The notes under the pieces are model-generated. The model did not search any database and was not told the origin of the DNA. It saw nothing but the letters and a program-made list of their open reading frames with translations. Both the position numbers and the translations under genes were made by a program. Below, piece after piece: positions 41,852-51,835 of a stretch of DNA of 64,000 nucleotides (positions within the stretch are counted from its first letter, which is position 1; each line of letters begins with the position of its first letter). Origin of the DNA: Mucilaginibacter sp. PAMB04168 (GTDB lineage: Bacteria > Bacteroidota > Bacteroidia > Sphingobacteriales > Sphingobacteriaceae); assembly GCF_039634365.2 (NCBI RefSeq), contig NZ_CP155079.2:62001-126000 (forward strand). The letters are read 5' to 3'.

Positions 41852-43519
41852 ATGAGCGAAGAAAGAGCGTTAAATTTTATAGAAGAAATAGTAGAAGACG
41901 ATTTATCATCAGGCAAGCATAACGGCCGGGTGCATACGCGTTTTCCGCCCGAACCTAATGGTTACCTGCATATTGGGCATGCTAAATCCATATGCCTTAA
42001 TTTTGGGCTGGCACAACGCTACAATGGTAAAACCAACTTGCGTTTTGATGATACCAACCCGGTTACTGAAGATACAGAGTATGTTGAAAGCATTAAAGAG
42101 GACGTACGCTGGCTGGGTTTTGAATGGGCCAACGAGTTGTACGCATCCGATTACTTTGACATATTATATGCTTTTGCCCTTAACCTGATTAAGCAGGGTA
42201 TGGCATATGTTGATGATAGCACACCTGAGGAAATAGCTGCACAAAAAGGCACACCAACCGAGCCGGGTATAGCTAATGACTACCGAAACCGCAGCATTGA
42301 AGAAAACGTGCAGCTGTTTGAGGAAATGAAAGCCGGCAAATACCCCGACGGCGCTAAAGTACTGCGTGCTAAAATTGATATGGCATCGCCCAACATGCAC
42401 ATGCGCGATCCTATCATGTACCGTATTAAGCATGCACACCACCACCGTACCGGCAATAAATGGTGCATTTACCCTATGTATGATTTTGCCCATGGGCAAA
42501 GTGACGCTATTGAGGAAATTACACATTCCATTTGTACGTTGGAATTTATACCACACCGCCCGTTGTATGAGTGGTTTATAGATAAGCTGGAAATATTTCC
42601 GTCGCGGCAATATGAAATGGCCCGATTAAACCTTACGTATACCGTAATGAGCAAGCGTAAGCTGCTGCAATTGGTGAATGAAGGCCATGTGGAGGATTGG
42701 GATGACCCGCGTATGCCAACCATTAGCGGTTTGCGCCGCCGTGGTTATACGCCGGCCTCTGTTCGTGAGTTTTGTGAGCGCATTGGTGTAGCCAAACGCG
42801 AGAACCTGATTGACGTAGGCTTGCTGGAATTTTGTATACGCGAAGACCTGAATAAAACCGCCTGGCGTCGTATGGCTGTGCTCGATCCGATTAAACTGAT
42901 CGTGACCAACTACCCAGAAGGGCAAACCGAAATATTGCACGGCGAGAACAACCCCGAAGCCGAAGGTGGCGAAGGTGGCCGTGATATTCCGTTTAGCCGC
43001 GAAATTTATATAGAGCGCGAAGACTTTATGGAAGTTCCGCCTAAGAAATTTTTCCGTTTGGGCGTTGGCCTTATGGTACGCTTAAAGCATGCCTATATTG
43101 TTAAATGCGAAGATTTTGTAAAGGATGCCGATGGTAATATTACTGAGGTGCACTGTACTTACATTCCTGAATCCAAATCAGGCCAGGATACCAGCGGCAT
43201 CAATGTAAAGGGTACTATTCATTGGGTGAGCGTACCTGATGCTAAAACTGCCGAGGTAAGACTGTACGACCGCCTGTTCAAATCTGAAAATCCTTCGGCC
43301 GAAGAAGGTGATTTTAAAGATGATTTGAACCCTAACAGCCTGCAGGTGATAACTGCCTTTGTTGAGCCTGATCTGGCTACTGCTTTGCCTGGCAAAGGTT
43401 ACCAGTTTATTCGCAAAGGTTACTTTACGCTCGATAGGCTTTCAACCGATAGCAAGCTGGTGTTTAACCGCACCGTAACATTGAAGGACGCCTGGGCCAA
43501 GGAAGTAAAGAAAGGATAA
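41852..43519 (+). CDS. glnS: Glutaminyl-tRNA synthetase
   Basis: 555 residues from the ATG at 41852. The HIGH motif is in [16 protein letters not shown] and the KMSKS-type loop is [11 protein letters not shown]; the C-terminal beta-barrels are full length. It charges tRNA-Gln directly. An in-frame extension to 41813 would place the start upstream of the promoter box and add a hydrophobic leader, so it is rejected. A strong terminator follows. Confidence 0.97.
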   Translation: MSEERALNFIEEIVEDDLSSGKHNGRVHTRFPPEPNGYLHIGHAKSICLNFGLAQRYNGKTNLRFDDTNPVTEDTEYVESIKEDVRWLGFEWANELYASDYFDILYAFALNLIKQGMAYVDDSTPEEIAAQKGTPTEPGIANDYRNRSIEENVQLFEEMKAGKYPDGAKVLRAKIDMASPNMHMRDPIMYRIKHAHHHRTGNKWCIYPMYDFAHGQSDAIEEITHSICTLEFIPHRPLYEWFIDKLEIFPSRQYEMARLNLTYTVMSKRKLLQLVNEGHVEDWDDPRMPTISGLRRRGYTPASVREFCERIGVAKRENLIDVGLLEFCIREDLNKTAWRRMAVLDPIKLIVTNYPEGQTEILHGENNPEAEGGEGGRDIPFSREIYIEREDFMEVPPKKFFRLGVGLMVRLKHAYIVKCEDFVKDADGNITEVHCTYIPESKSGQDTSGINVKGTIHWVSVPDAKTAEVRLYDRLFKSENPSAEEGDFKDDLNPNSLQVITAFVEPDLATALPGKGYQFIRKGYFTLDRLSTDSKLVFNRTVTLKDAWAKEVKKG

Positions 43520-43536
43520 CTCAATTATAAAGATTT

Positions 43537-43565
43537 AAGCCGCCTCCAAAGGGCGGCTTTTTTTG
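43537..43565 (+). terminator. Terminator of glnS
   Basis: AAGCCGCC pairs with GGCGGCTT, followed by a long T run. Confidence 0.85.
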
Positions 43566-43756
43566 TGGTTTATTTTTCGGGATGGCTTTTAAAAGAGCGC
43601 TTGTATAAAATATCGACATCTTTTTAGCTTTCTTAACTACAAGCTTATTTTTAACATATTATATAATAGCACATTGGAGCAACCTATAAGATAGTTTTTC
43701 GTAAAAGCGCTTACCTAATTCTTATTGCCTAGCGAATTAAACTATAGAGTGCTGAT

Positions 43757-44653
43757 ATGTGGGGCTATTATATTAAACGGATACCTATTATAAATTTTGC
43801 CTTTTTTGCTTTAGCCGGTTTACTGGTTACAGTAAACACCCGTGCGCTTTATAATTTCAAGAAAAGCAACACAAGTACTGCACTTTCTACATTTCAATTT
43901 CCTGCCTGCGGTACTGTTACTAATTTATCGGCCTGTAGCTCAAGTATGCAGCTGAACGCCGAGCCCAACCAACCTAATTATAGTTGGAGTACAGGCGCTA
44001 CAACACCTTCTATTACCGTAACCGCTTCTGGAAGTTATTGGTGGGAAACTACAGACTTAACCAATAACAAAGTAACCAACGGCGACTTTACTAACGATAA
44101 TACCGGCTTTACCAGTGATTATATTTACCAGGCCCCGGGCACTTCTACCGGTGGTGCTGGCGCCCTTACTGCCGAGGGCCGTTATTCCGTTGTTGCCAGC
44201 CCTAAAACAGTTCATAACAATTTTGCAGACTTTCCGGACCACACAGCCAACACAACCGGAGCCCGCAATATGATGGTAGTTAATGGTGCACCAACTGCTG
44301 GAAAAACAATATGGCGTCAGTCTATCACCGTACAGCCTAATACCGATTATATTTTTTCGGTTTGGTTTACCTCTGCCAATTCAGCCAATCCGGGGCAACT
44401 GAGCTTTTCTATCAATAACACATCGCTGGGAAATCCCATTCTGCTTACAGCCGGTTTGCCCGACTGGAAAAATTTTACGGTGAGGTGGAGTTCGGGTAAC
44501 AGCACAAGCGCTGTAATTGGTATTGTAAACCAAAACACCATAGCTTACGGTAATGACTTTGCCCTGGATGATATCACTTTCTCCCCGGTGTGCCGTAATA
44601 CGTTTAACGTTAACCTGTATTCTAACCCGCCAAAGCCCTCTATTTCACTATAA
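43757..44653 (+). CDS. Secreted surface protein with Ig-like and carbohydrate-binding-like domains
   Basis: 298 residues. A hydrophobic N-terminal segment (IINFAFFALAGLLVTVNTRA) may be a signal peptide or anchor. Next is an Ig-like repeat (LSACSSSMQLNAEPNQPNYSWSTGATTPSITV), then a jelly-roll-like domain (ITVQPNTDYIFSVWFTSANSANPGQLSFSINN...DFALDDITF) typical of carbohydrate-binding or adhesin modules. There is no sorting domain at its end, unlike the third gene of the group. Cotranscribed with the next three genes; probably cell-surface. Confidence 0.8.
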   Translation: MWGYYIKRIPIINFAFFALAGLLVTVNTRALYNFKKSNTSTALSTFQFPACGTVTNLSACSSSMQLNAEPNQPNYSWSTGATTPSITVTASGSYWWETTDLTNNKVTNGDFTNDNTGFTSDYIYQAPGTSTGGAGALTAEGRYSVVASPKTVHNNFADFPDHTANTTGARNMMVVNGAPTAGKTIWRQSITVQPNTDYIFSVWFTSANSANPGQLSFSINNTSLGNPILLTAGLPDWKNFTVRWSSGNSTSAVIGIVNQNTIAYGNDFALDDITFSPVCRNTFNVNLYSNPPKPSISL

Positions 44654-44676
44654 GCACAAATAGCCTTAATAATTAT

Positions 44677-45372
44677 ATGAAAAATAAATCTACGCTAATC
44701 AAAACTGTAATCATCGTCTTGTTTTCGGCATTGTCGTTCAGTGCGGCCGCCCAAACGCCGTTTTCAGGTCCGAGCGATGCCACTACGGCGCCACCCACCA
44801 CGGCAACTGCCGTAGCCCAGGTACTGTGCTCGGGCAGCCAAATACTGCTTAAAGGTCCGGCAGATGCTACAGGTACTATTAAATATCAATGGTACAAAAC
44901 AGATAATGCAGGTGTTAAAAAGCTGGTTAAAGAAGGTATTAATAAAGACAATGCCTACTCAGAAACATCAACAGGTGATGGTTACTACACTTACCAATTG
45001 GTTATGGTAAACTCTAACAACTGTATTTCCGACCCGTCTGATCCATTCAACTTGTATGTATTGCCGGCATTGAATCCAGTTGTTGATGGTAACGGTTCTG
45101 TCTGCGAGAAGGCGCAAACCAATTCTGCATTATCGATAACCGGATTGGATAGCCGCTTTACCTATACTTACCAGTGGACCAGAGAGGGTACTGACATAGC
45201 CACCAACGCTACCAGCGCTACTTACACAGTTACTGAACAAACAGCCGGAACATATAAGTATGCCGTTAAAGTGGCTTACACTTTAAATGCCTCGTGTACT
45301 AAAACAGCTGCCGATAAGCCAATTACGGTTATCCCAGTTCCAACTAAACCAACTATTCAAATTGGTAACTAA
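44677..45372 (+). CDS. Secreted protein with Ig-like repeats
   Basis: 231 residues. The signal peptide is TLIKTVIIVLFSALSFSAAAQ, followed by two Ig/PKD-like repeats with Cys pairs (VLCSGSQILLKGPADATGTIKYQWYKT; SVCEKAQTNSALSITGLDS...YQWTREGTD). It has no C-terminal sorting signal. It lies 23 bases after the previous gene and belongs to the surface-protein operon. Confidence 0.82.
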   Translation: MKNKSTLIKTVIIVLFSALSFSAAAQTPFSGPSDATTAPPTTATAVAQVLCSGSQILLKGPADATGTIKYQWYKTDNAGVKKLVKEGINKDNAYSETSTGDGYYTYQLVMVNSNNCISDPSDPFNLYVLPALNPVVDGNGSVCEKAQTNSALSITGLDSRFTYTYQWTREGTDIATNATSATYTVTEQTAGTYKYAVKVAYTLNASCTKTAADKPITVIPVPTKPTIQIGN

Positions 45373-45417
45373 TACGGCCGGATGGCTAATGGCGGTAGGT
45401 AATTAAGGCTATTGTAA

Positions 45418-46371
45418 TTGCAAAAGTTTAATACATATAGGTTAGGCCTGTTACTGCTTTTAGTAGTAACAGGCTTTGCCCTGCTTCCGGGTAAGGCCTG
45501 GGGGCAGCAAGTATTAACAATTGCACCCGGCAAATCTGTTACCATGAGTATACCTGCCAGTGCAGCAGCGGCGGCCTACCAGTGGTATAAAAACGGAAAA
45601 ATAATATCGGGCGCTACAAACCGGACTTATGTGATCAGCGAGCCTGGAGTGTACACGGTTCGTGCTTTTAATATAGAGTCGTGTCCATCACCTTTGTCAG
45701 ATGAAATGGTAGTTAGGCTGGCCGCCATACAGGTAGATCTGGCTGTTACCAAGCAGTCAGAAACACGGCAGGTACGTACCGGTGAGCCGTTTGAGTATTT
45801 GCTTAGGGTGGTAAATAAAGGCCCGGCACCAGCAACCAGTGTACAACTCAAAGATGCTTTGCCTGAAGGGCTTGAATATGTAAGTATAAAAAGCGTTTCG
45901 GTTGGTAATCCACGGTTTGATGCCGCTACACGGGTGCTTACCTGGGAGATTGGCGATGTTGACCTGAACGGTTATGCCGAACTGAAGTTGCTGGTTAAAG
46001 CAGTACAAAATGGGACCATCGTTAACTCGGTTATGGTAAACTCGGCTGAGGCCGATCTGAATCTGGCCAATAATAGTGCATCAGATACCAAGCAGATAAT
46101 GGGACTGAGTATTCCTAATGTGTTTACCCCCAACGGTGATGGTAAGAACGATGTTTTTGAGATTCCGGGTCTGGACGGCTTTGCCGAAAATGAAATTACC
46201 ATAGTGAACCGCTGGGGTAATAGTGTGTATGAGAAAAGGAATTACCATAACGAATGGACCGGCGAGGGTTTGAATGAAGGTACTTACTTCTACATATTCA
46301 GAGTGAAGACTAATAAGGATGTATGGGAGGCATATAAGGGTTACGTTACCCTGCTGCGAACTAAGCAATAA
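45418..46371 (+). CDS. T9SS-exported surface protein with DUF11 repeat and type B sorting domain
   Basis: 317 residues. The only in-frame start before the signal peptide is a TTG at 45418. Signal peptide: [22 protein letters not shown]. Next come an Ig-like repeat, then a DUF11 repeat ([34 protein letters not shown]), and finally the gliding-motility-associated C-terminal (CHU_C/type B) domain, [19 protein letters not shown]...[11 protein letters not shown]. It should cross the outer membrane by T9SS with help from the PorP/SprF protein encoded next. Confidence 0.92.
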   Translation: MQKFNTYRLGLLLLLVVTGFALLPGKAWGQQVLTIAPGKSVTMSIPASAAAAAYQWYKNGKIISGATNRTYVISEPGVYTVRAFNIESCPSPLSDEMVVRLAAIQVDLAVTKQSETRQVRTGEPFEYLLRVVNKGPAPATSVQLKDALPEGLEYVSIKSVSVGNPRFDAATRVLTWEIGDVDLNGYAELKLLVKAVQNGTIVNSVMVNSAEADLNLANNSASDTKQIMGLSIPNVFTPNGDGKNDVFEIPGLDGFAENEITIVNRWGNSVYEKRNYHNEWTGEGLNEGTYFYIFRVKTNKDVWEAYKGYVTLLRTKQ

Positions 46372-46401
46372 GCGTAATATAAAATTTTAGCTGAAGCATA
46401 C

Positions 46402-47403
46402 ATGAAATTGAGAAGATATACTAGAAAAAAGGCGGGCTGGTTAACTTTTTTATGCATAAGCATTTGCTTTGCTGCACAGGCGCAGCAAGACGCGCAATTT
46501 AGCCAGTACACATTTAACGGTTTATACATTAACCCGGCCTACGCAGGCTATAAGCAGGATGTTTACGTGAATGCCTTTTACCGCTCACAATGGGCGGGTT
46601 TGCAAGGTGCCCCACAAACGTTCTCATTAGCGGCAGATGGAGCAGTAAACGACGCGAAAGTAGGGCTTGGCGTTCTGATTTCGCATGATCGGATTGGTGC
46701 GCAAAGTAATTTGGCTGTGTATGGCAATTATGCTTATCGCTTACAAATTGGGTATAACGAAAACAGCCGCCTGGCTTTTGGTATTGGCGCCGGGCTGGTT
46801 CAAAATGGTATAGATGGCTCGAAGCTTAATGCGGTTGATGAAGGGGATAGCTACATACCCACGGGCTTTCAAAGTAATTTAGTGCCCGATGCGCGGATTG
46901 GCGTTTTATACACTAATGATCATTTTTTTGTGGGTGCATCGGCAGATAATTTGCTTGCCCGTAAGCTGACGGGTACGCGCGATAAATTTGCTTTAGCGCC
47001 TGTACCGGTCCCGCATGTGTACTTTACGGCTGGGGCCTTGTTTGATATTAATGACCAAACCAAGTTTAAGCCCTCAATTTTATTAAAAGACGATATAGGC
47101 GGACCTACCAGTTTAGATGTAAATGCTTTTACCCTGTTGGGCGAACGGGTTTGGATTGGAGGCACTTACCGTACGGCAGTACCTCTATACAAAAAGCAGC
47201 ATTTGCAAAACACGCTGCAAAAATCAAATGCCGTTGTTGGCATTATTGAAATATTTGCCACAGACAGGCTCCGCGTGGGTTACGCGTTCGATTACTCGTT
47301 AACCCCTCTGCGAAACTACAACTATGGCTCTCACGAAATATCTATCGGTATTTACCTGAAGCCCGGCAACCGGGAGACGGTGTTTAACAAATGTTATTTT
47401 TAG
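46402..47403 (+). CDS. PorP/SprF-family T9SS outer-membrane protein
   Basis: 333 residues. A signal peptide (FLCISICFAAQAQ) is followed by DAQFSQYTFNGLYINPAYAGYKQDVYVNAFYRSQWAGLQGAPQTF, the PorP/SprF signature, and then beta-barrel strands. These proteins help export or anchor particular type B sorting-domain proteins; this one sits 30 bases behind such a gene, so the two are likely partners. Confidence 0.95.
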   Translation: MKLRRYTRKKAGWLTFLCISICFAAQAQQDAQFSQYTFNGLYINPAYAGYKQDVYVNAFYRSQWAGLQGAPQTFSLAADGAVNDAKVGLGVLISHDRIGAQSNLAVYGNYAYRLQIGYNENSRLAFGIGAGLVQNGIDGSKLNAVDEGDSYIPTGFQSNLVPDARIGVLYTNDHFFVGASADNLLARKLTGTRDKFALAPVPVPHVYFTAGALFDINDQTKFKPSILLKDDIGGPTSLDVNAFTLLGERVWIGGTYRTAVPLYKKQHLQNTLQKSNAVVGIIEIFATDRLRVGYAFDYSLTPLRNYNYGSHEISIGIYLKPGNRETVFNKCYF

Positions 47404-47456
47404 TAGACTAATTTAACGAGAATTAATCAAGCCATTTATTTCACGAGAAATGCATT

Positions 47457-47530
47457 TTTTATGCTTTGCTGTATATAGGCTCAACAAAAGCAGAAAATAT
47501 AATATAAGTATCTATAAGTATTTTTTTCAC
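47457..47530 (-). pseudogene. Decayed 5' remnant of a third copy of the 191-residue gene
   Basis: Directly after the second copy the minus strand repeats the same junction (GAACTGTGAAAAA), then about 65 bases match the start and signal-peptide region of that copy, including CTGCTTTTGTTGAGCCT, with an insertion of about 10 bases that shifts the frame. Homology stops after the ACAGCA block. Confidence 0.75.
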
Positions 47531-48102
47531 AGTTCCACTTTGTCTTTAAGCATATAATAGGTGACCGTAGCGCTCGACGTCAGGTAACCGTAAGTTTTTA
47601 TCCGGGGTATAACATTACCAATTATACGCATCAACTTACCTGCTTGGGCCGATTGGAATTCGTCTTCTAAATCCCTGAAGAAACCTAAATCATTATATTG
47701 ATCATGTTTAATTGAAAATTCTGTAAAAAGTACTTTAGAGGTTTTATTGTCGACAAAAAAGCGCATACCAATGTACATACCAGGTTTAAACTTACTCTTC
47801 TTAATTTTTGACCTGCTTTTCATCATTACTCGGGCCACTGCATCAGCAACGGCAGATCTGTCAACACGCACATTCCTCGATTCCTGATCGAACAAAATCT
47901 GGTCTTCGTTCTTTATTTCCGGCAAATTAAAACTATGATCAAGCAGGTAAGCAGTTCCGCTGCTCAGGTATGTAGCATCATACTTAGTGTGTTTGGCTTT
48001 AATGACGTCTTTCTTGACTATCTTAGGTACTGGAACACCTTGTGGATATGCTGTATACAGGCTCAACAAAAGCAGAAAAGTTGATGTAAGTGTCTTTTTC
48101 AC
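47527..48102 (-). CDS. Secreted protein of unknown family, copy 2
   Basis: 191 residues, GTG start overlapping the stop of copy 1 by 4 bases. Signal peptide: LTSTFLLLLSLYTAYPQ. The mature part shares the pattern of copy 1: VPKIVKKDVIKAKHTKYDATY, then the conserved ILFDQESRNVRVDR and IPRIKTYGYLTSS. No catalytic motif is obvious and I do not recognise a family. It is a paralogue of the upstream gene, presumably from tandem duplication, with further decay into a third partial copy downstream. Confidence 0.8.
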   Translation of the reverse strand: MKKTLTSTFLLLLSLYTAYPQGVPVPKIVKKDVIKAKHTKYDATYLSSGTAYLLDHSFNLPEIKNEDQILFDQESRNVRVDRSAVADAVARVMMKSRSKIKKSKFKPGMYIGMRFFVDNKTSKVLFTEFSIKHDQYNDLGFFRDLEDEFQSAQAGKLMRIIGNVIPRIKTYGYLTSSATVTYYMLKDKVEL

Positions 48103-48674
48103 AGTTCTACTTTGTCTTTAAGCATGTCATACCTAATAGTGGTACCGGAAGTTAAATAGCCGTAAGCCTTGATGCGGGGTATAATATTACCAGTGATACG
48201 CATCAGTTTGCCGACTGGTTCGGATTTGAGCCCATCTTCCAATTCCTTAAAAAAGTGCAGGTCTGTATATTGGTCAACTTTAACGTAAAATTCAATAAAT
48301 AGCAACCCAAAATTATTGCTATCGACAAAAAAACGCATGCCAATGTTCATGCCACGCTTAAATTCGCTTTTATTTATTTTTGACTTGTTTTGTGTAATTA
48401 CCCGGGCTACTGCATCGGCTATTGCGTCTCTGTCTACACGTACGTTCCTGGACTCTTGATCGAATAGAATTTGATCCTCATTTTTTATTTTTGGTAGATT
48501 AAAATTGTGATTGATTAAATCTAGTCCTCCCATACTCCAATAGGTAACATCATATTTAGAATGGTTAGCTTTAATTACATCTTTCTTGATTACCTTAAGT
48601 TTAGGGACATTTTGTGAATACGCTGTATAAAGGTATAGCAAAAGTAGAAAAGACAACGTAAATGCTTGTTTCAT
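48099..48674 (-). CDS. Secreted protein of unknown family, copy 1
   Basis: 191 residues with the signal peptide AFTLSFLLLLYLYTAYSQ. It aligns end to end with copy 2 (about two thirds identical by eye); the invariant parts are DEDQILFDQESRNVRVDR-like core, GMRFFVD and the C-terminus LKDKVEL. Divergence is highest around residues 50-60 and 115-125. Probably periplasmic. It lies downstream of the possible lipoprotein gene on the same strand, which may be functionally linked. Confidence 0.8.
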   Translation of the reverse strand: MKQAFTLSFLLLLYLYTAYSQNVPKLKVIKKDVIKANHSKYDVTYWSMGGLDLINHNFNLPKIKNEDQILFDQESRNVRVDRDAIADAVARVITQNKSKINKSEFKRGMNIGMRFFVDSNNFGLLFIEFYVKVDQYTDLHFFKELEDGLKSEPVGKLMRITGNIIPRIKAYGYLTSGTTIRYDMLKDKVEL

Positions 48675-48795
48675 TATTTTAAATTTTAACAGTTAGGTGT
48701 ATAATGGTCGAACATGTATACTGCCGCCTCGGGCTTCACAAAGGGGGCTGTAATGATAGAAATTGCTTTGCGTACCTTGGTTTAAATTTTTCTAT

Positions 48796-49530
48796 TTACT
48801 TCTCTACAAAGTAATAATAACTTTGCTGACCTGGAACTGCTAAATCAAGTTCTGATTGGGAAAGAATTGTGCCTTCTTGCGTTAGAGCATCAATATAAGC
48901 TATGTATTTCTGTCTAATTTCAGGATCTGTAAAAGTATTGCTTCCGTTTCCAGTTATTACGTCTTCACAAAAGCGATATTCAAACTCTAAATTACCGTTG
49001 GCTGTGGCGGCATATTGGGATGTGCCCCCCGTGTAAGTATAATCCTGAAAAGCATGAAAAAACTCCTCCTCTAAAGTGCCAAAATCGGCCAACCGCGAGT
49101 TACGGACATTGATGGACTTATCAAACGGGTTGTAGGCAGCGGATACATTGGTTGTCCAACCGGCACTGGTTGAGTCGGCACATATTTTGAACTGAATGCC
49201 GTTGCCGGTTAAATAACGGTATATAAGCTGGTTCATGCAGCCTTGATCATAAAACGAATTTACTGCCGTTTCAAGTTTACGGGTTTGCGTACTATCCAGG
49301 CAAGAGTTGCTTTTCATAAGTGCCTTGTGCAGGGCAATATTGCTAACCGGTGTTGTGCCGCCTTCGCCCGGAAGATAAGGATCGTTATCTAAGCAAATAA
49401 AGCCGATTACTTGCATATTTAATATTTCACCGGTTTCTACATCGTAGGTAAACTTCACAACTACATACAGATTTTCTTCTGTACAGCCCGAAAGTTTTTG
49501 TACCGAGTTGTTTTTGTACAGGTTGCTCAT
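48796..49530 (-). CDS. Putative zincin-like protein, probably the body of a broken lipoprotein gene
   Basis: 244 residues from the ATG at 49530 (a TTG at 49551 is also in frame). Cys-containing N-terminal region, then a segment DFGTLEEEFFHAFQDYTYTGG that resembles the EExxH-xxxQ helix of zincin-like proteins; FEYRFCEDVI follows. No signal peptide is in frame, but a good lipoprotein signal lies just upstream in another frame (49555-49610). This suggests that the original start region was lost by a one-base frameshift plus loss of the start codon. Function unknown; not assigned. Confidence 0.6.
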   Translation of the reverse strand: MSNLYKNNSVQKLSGCTEENLYVVVKFTYDVETGEILNMQVIGFICLDNDPYLPGEGGTTPVSNIALHKALMKSNSCLDSTQTRKLETAVNSFYDQGCMNQLIYRYLTGNGIQFKICADSTSAGWTTNVSAAYNPFDKSINVRNSRLADFGTLEEEFFHAFQDYTYTGGTSQYAATANGNLEFEYRFCEDVITGNGSNTFTDPEIRQKYIAYIDALTQEGTILSQSELDLAVPGQQSYYYFVEK

Positions 49531-49548
49531 TAACTGTATTTTCAGACT

Positions 49549-49610
49549 CAATAATTCTTACAGCCGTAAACGCAAAACAATAATGTTAACAAATAATAAA
49601 GACGTTTAAT
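49549..49610 (-). pseudogene. Out-of-frame lipoprotein signal peptide of the zincin-like gene
   Basis: The minus strand from 49610 reads I-K-R-L-Y-Y-L-L-T-L-L-F-C-V-Y-G-C-K-N-Y-stop: basic start, hydrophobic core and a VYGC lipobox. The first codon is ATT where ATG is expected and the frame ends one base out of register with the main ORF. Confidence 0.5.
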
Positions 49611-49687
49611 AAGAATAGGTTGAAATTATAATAAAGATAAAATATTATTCAATGAAGGAATATAATCTATAAGAGGCATGTTTGGCA

Positions 49688-51835
49688 TCATTTCTCTACA
49701 TACCTTCCAAAAAACTCATAAATACGCAACATTTGGTCTATACGCTGTTTAATGTTGCCCGAGCGGGTAAGCTCGTGGGTAGCGCCGGGGTGTTGTACAT
49801 ATTCTACCGGGCGGTTTAATACTTTCAGGGCTTTGTACATCATTTCGCCCTGCACAATACCTGTGCGTAAATCTGTTTCGCCATGCAGTATCAAAAATGG
49901 CGTACTAATCCTGTTTACATACGTAAACGGCGATTCGCGGGCCAAAATAGGCTTTACCTGTTCATCCCACGGATAACCGCCAAAATACATAGGCACTAAG
50001 CGCCAGGCATTGCCTTCGCCAAAAAATGTATTTAAATCGTAAACGCCGCGCTGCGCTGAGGCCGCTGTAAAACGGTTGGTATGCCCTACCAGCCAGGCAG
50101 TCAAATACCCGGCGTATGAACCGCCGGTTACTACAGTTTTAGATGGATCAGCCCAGCCCTGGGCCAGCGTGCCGTCTAATGCGGCCAGTACATCTTCGCT
50201 TGGTCCGGCTCCCCAGTCCTGGTAATTACCTTTCAGAAAATTTATGCCATAGCCACCCGAGCCACGCGGGTTGGAATACACAATTCCGTAGCCCTGTGCA
50301 CAAAAATACTGGTACTCGTGCCACATGCTGGCCTCACCCGGACCCCACATGGCGGTTGGTCCGCCGTGTATTTGCAACATTACGGGGTGCTTTTTGGCCG
50401 GATCAAAGTTGGTGGGCTTCATTATCCAGTACTCCACCTGCATGCCTTTGCTGTTCGTATAATATTTCTTTTCGGGGAAACTGAGCTTTTTATTTTTCAC
50501 CCAGCCGTAATTAAACGAGGTAAGGCGTTTAGGTTGCTTGTTGGCTAAATCGCTGGTATAAATCTCGTACGGGTTGGCTACCTCGGTTTTAACATAAGCC
50601 AGCAGGTTTTTGCCTACGTCTAACGCACTCATGCCAGCATCAAACGTGCTTAACCGTTCAGGCTTAAGGGTTGCAATACTTACCCGGTAAATAGGTATGC
50701 CACCGTTTGATTGTGCCGTAAAGTACAGGTGCTTACTATCGGCCGACCAGGTGAAGTTGGAGGCGTTGCGATCAAGCGGAATGGTGATAGATTTTGCCGG
50801 CTCTTTAAAATCATGAATATAAATAGCCGGAATATTAATTTCCAGGCCCTTACTTACTGTATACACCATGTAGCGGCCGTTCGCCGATACAGCAGCATTA
50901 GCCAGCGAAAGCCCAGCCCGGCTTATTAGTTGAGTTAGGTTGCCATCCTTTAAGGAGATGCTGTAAATGGCCGATTGCATGACACGGTCGGGGTTGTTCA
51001 CCGGGTCCATGGCTGACGTTAAAACAACCGACTGTCCATCGGGCATAAACTGGGCGTTACCGAAGCTGTAAAAGCCACTGGTTAGGGGTCTGGAAACAGC
51101 GCCGGCAACGGGTTGCGTAATAAAATAATGGGTAAAGCGGTAGTCGGGCTCGGTAGAGGCTTCGCCTTCAAAATTAAGCTTGTTAAATACTTTAACCACT
51201 TTACGGTCGGCTTCATCTTGGGCCAAATAACTGCGTATTGCTTCTATGTTGCCATTTGCATAAGGCTTTACATGGTTATACTTGGTGTACCGGTTAAAAC
51301 CGGGCTTCTCGGTATTCCATGCCGGTACTTGCTTGCTGGCATTCAGAAGAGAATCTTTCAGTAACTCAGTAAGGCTTAAATTGCTGCTGTATAAGAGTTG
51401 CCTGCCTTTGGGCGCCCATTGCGGTGCAGATACGCCGTATTGGCTATTGGTAATTTGTACGGGCTTGCCTCCAAACGCGCCAACTACAAAAAGCTGTGGC
51501 TTGCCTTTTATCGAACTTATAAAGGCGATCCACTGGTCATCGGCAGACCATGCCGCCTGACTTGCTGCGCTATCGGTCAACAGGCGTGGGGCCGAACTAT
51601 GATCGGTAGGGGCTACCCATACCTGCGTTTTGTAGGTGTAATCTTGAGGATTCTTTTTGTCGGGCACTATGGCGTTCACTGTAAAGGCCACTTTCTTACC
51701 GTCGTGTGAAAGGCTGAGGCCGCTTATCTGTTTGATGCGGGTAAGGTCGGTTACTTGAACCAGTTCGGCGCCCTGCTGGGCAAATGCGCAATACACTTGT
51801 GTGAACAAGAGGGCAAAAAGTAGGGCTTTCTTCAT
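49688..51835 (-). CDS. Secreted S9-family peptidase
   Basis: 715 residues. A signal peptide (ALLFALLFTQVYCAFA) is followed by a beta-propeller (about 30-440) and an alpha/beta hydrolase domain. The catalytic Ser is in VVTGGSYAGYLTAW (GGSYAG), the Asp in LILHGETDLRTG and the His in QHPGATHELTRSG. This is a dipeptidyl/acylaminoacyl peptidase-type enzyme that cleaves oligopeptides in the periplasm. Monocistronic. Confidence 0.95.
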   Translation of the reverse strand: MKKALLFALLFTQVYCAFAQQGAELVQVTDLTRIKQISGLSLSHDGKKVAFTVNAIVPDKKNPQDYTYKTQVWVAPTDHSSAPRLLTDSAASQAAWSADDQWIAFISSIKGKPQLFVVGAFGGKPVQITNSQYGVSAPQWAPKGRQLLYSSNLSLTELLKDSLLNASKQVPAWNTEKPGFNRYTKYNHVKPYANGNIEAIRSYLAQDEADRKVVKVFNKLNFEGEASTEPDYRFTHYFITQPVAGAVSRPLTSGFYSFGNAQFMPDGQSVVLTSAMDPVNNPDRVMQSAIYSISLKDGNLTQLISRAGLSLANAAVSANGRYMVYTVSKGLEINIPAIYIHDFKEPAKSITIPLDRNASNFTWSADSKHLYFTAQSNGGIPIYRVSIATLKPERLSTFDAGMSALDVGKNLLAYVKTEVANPYEIYTSDLANKQPKRLTSFNYGWVKNKKLSFPEKKYYTNSKGMQVEYWIMKPTNFDPAKKHPVMLQIHGGPTAMWGPGEASMWHEYQYFCAQGYGIVYSNPRGSGGYGINFLKGNYQDWGAGPSEDVLAALDGTLAQGWADPSKTVVTGGSYAGYLTAWLVGHTNRFTAASAQRGVYDLNTFFGEGNAWRLVPMYFGGYPWDEQVKPILARESPFTYVNRISTPFLILHGETDLRTGIVQGEMMYKALKVLNRPVEYVQHPGATHELTRSGNIKQRIDQMLRIYEFFGRYVEK

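Noticed and set aside
41722..41916. 64-residue minus-strand ORF overlapping the glnS start
   Set aside because: Covers the glnS promoter and first codons; no recognisable domain.
47527..48674. TonB C-terminal domain in the duplicated 191-residue proteins
   Set aside because: Only a vague secondary-structure resemblance in the C-terminal half; no TonB motif, so no function is assigned.
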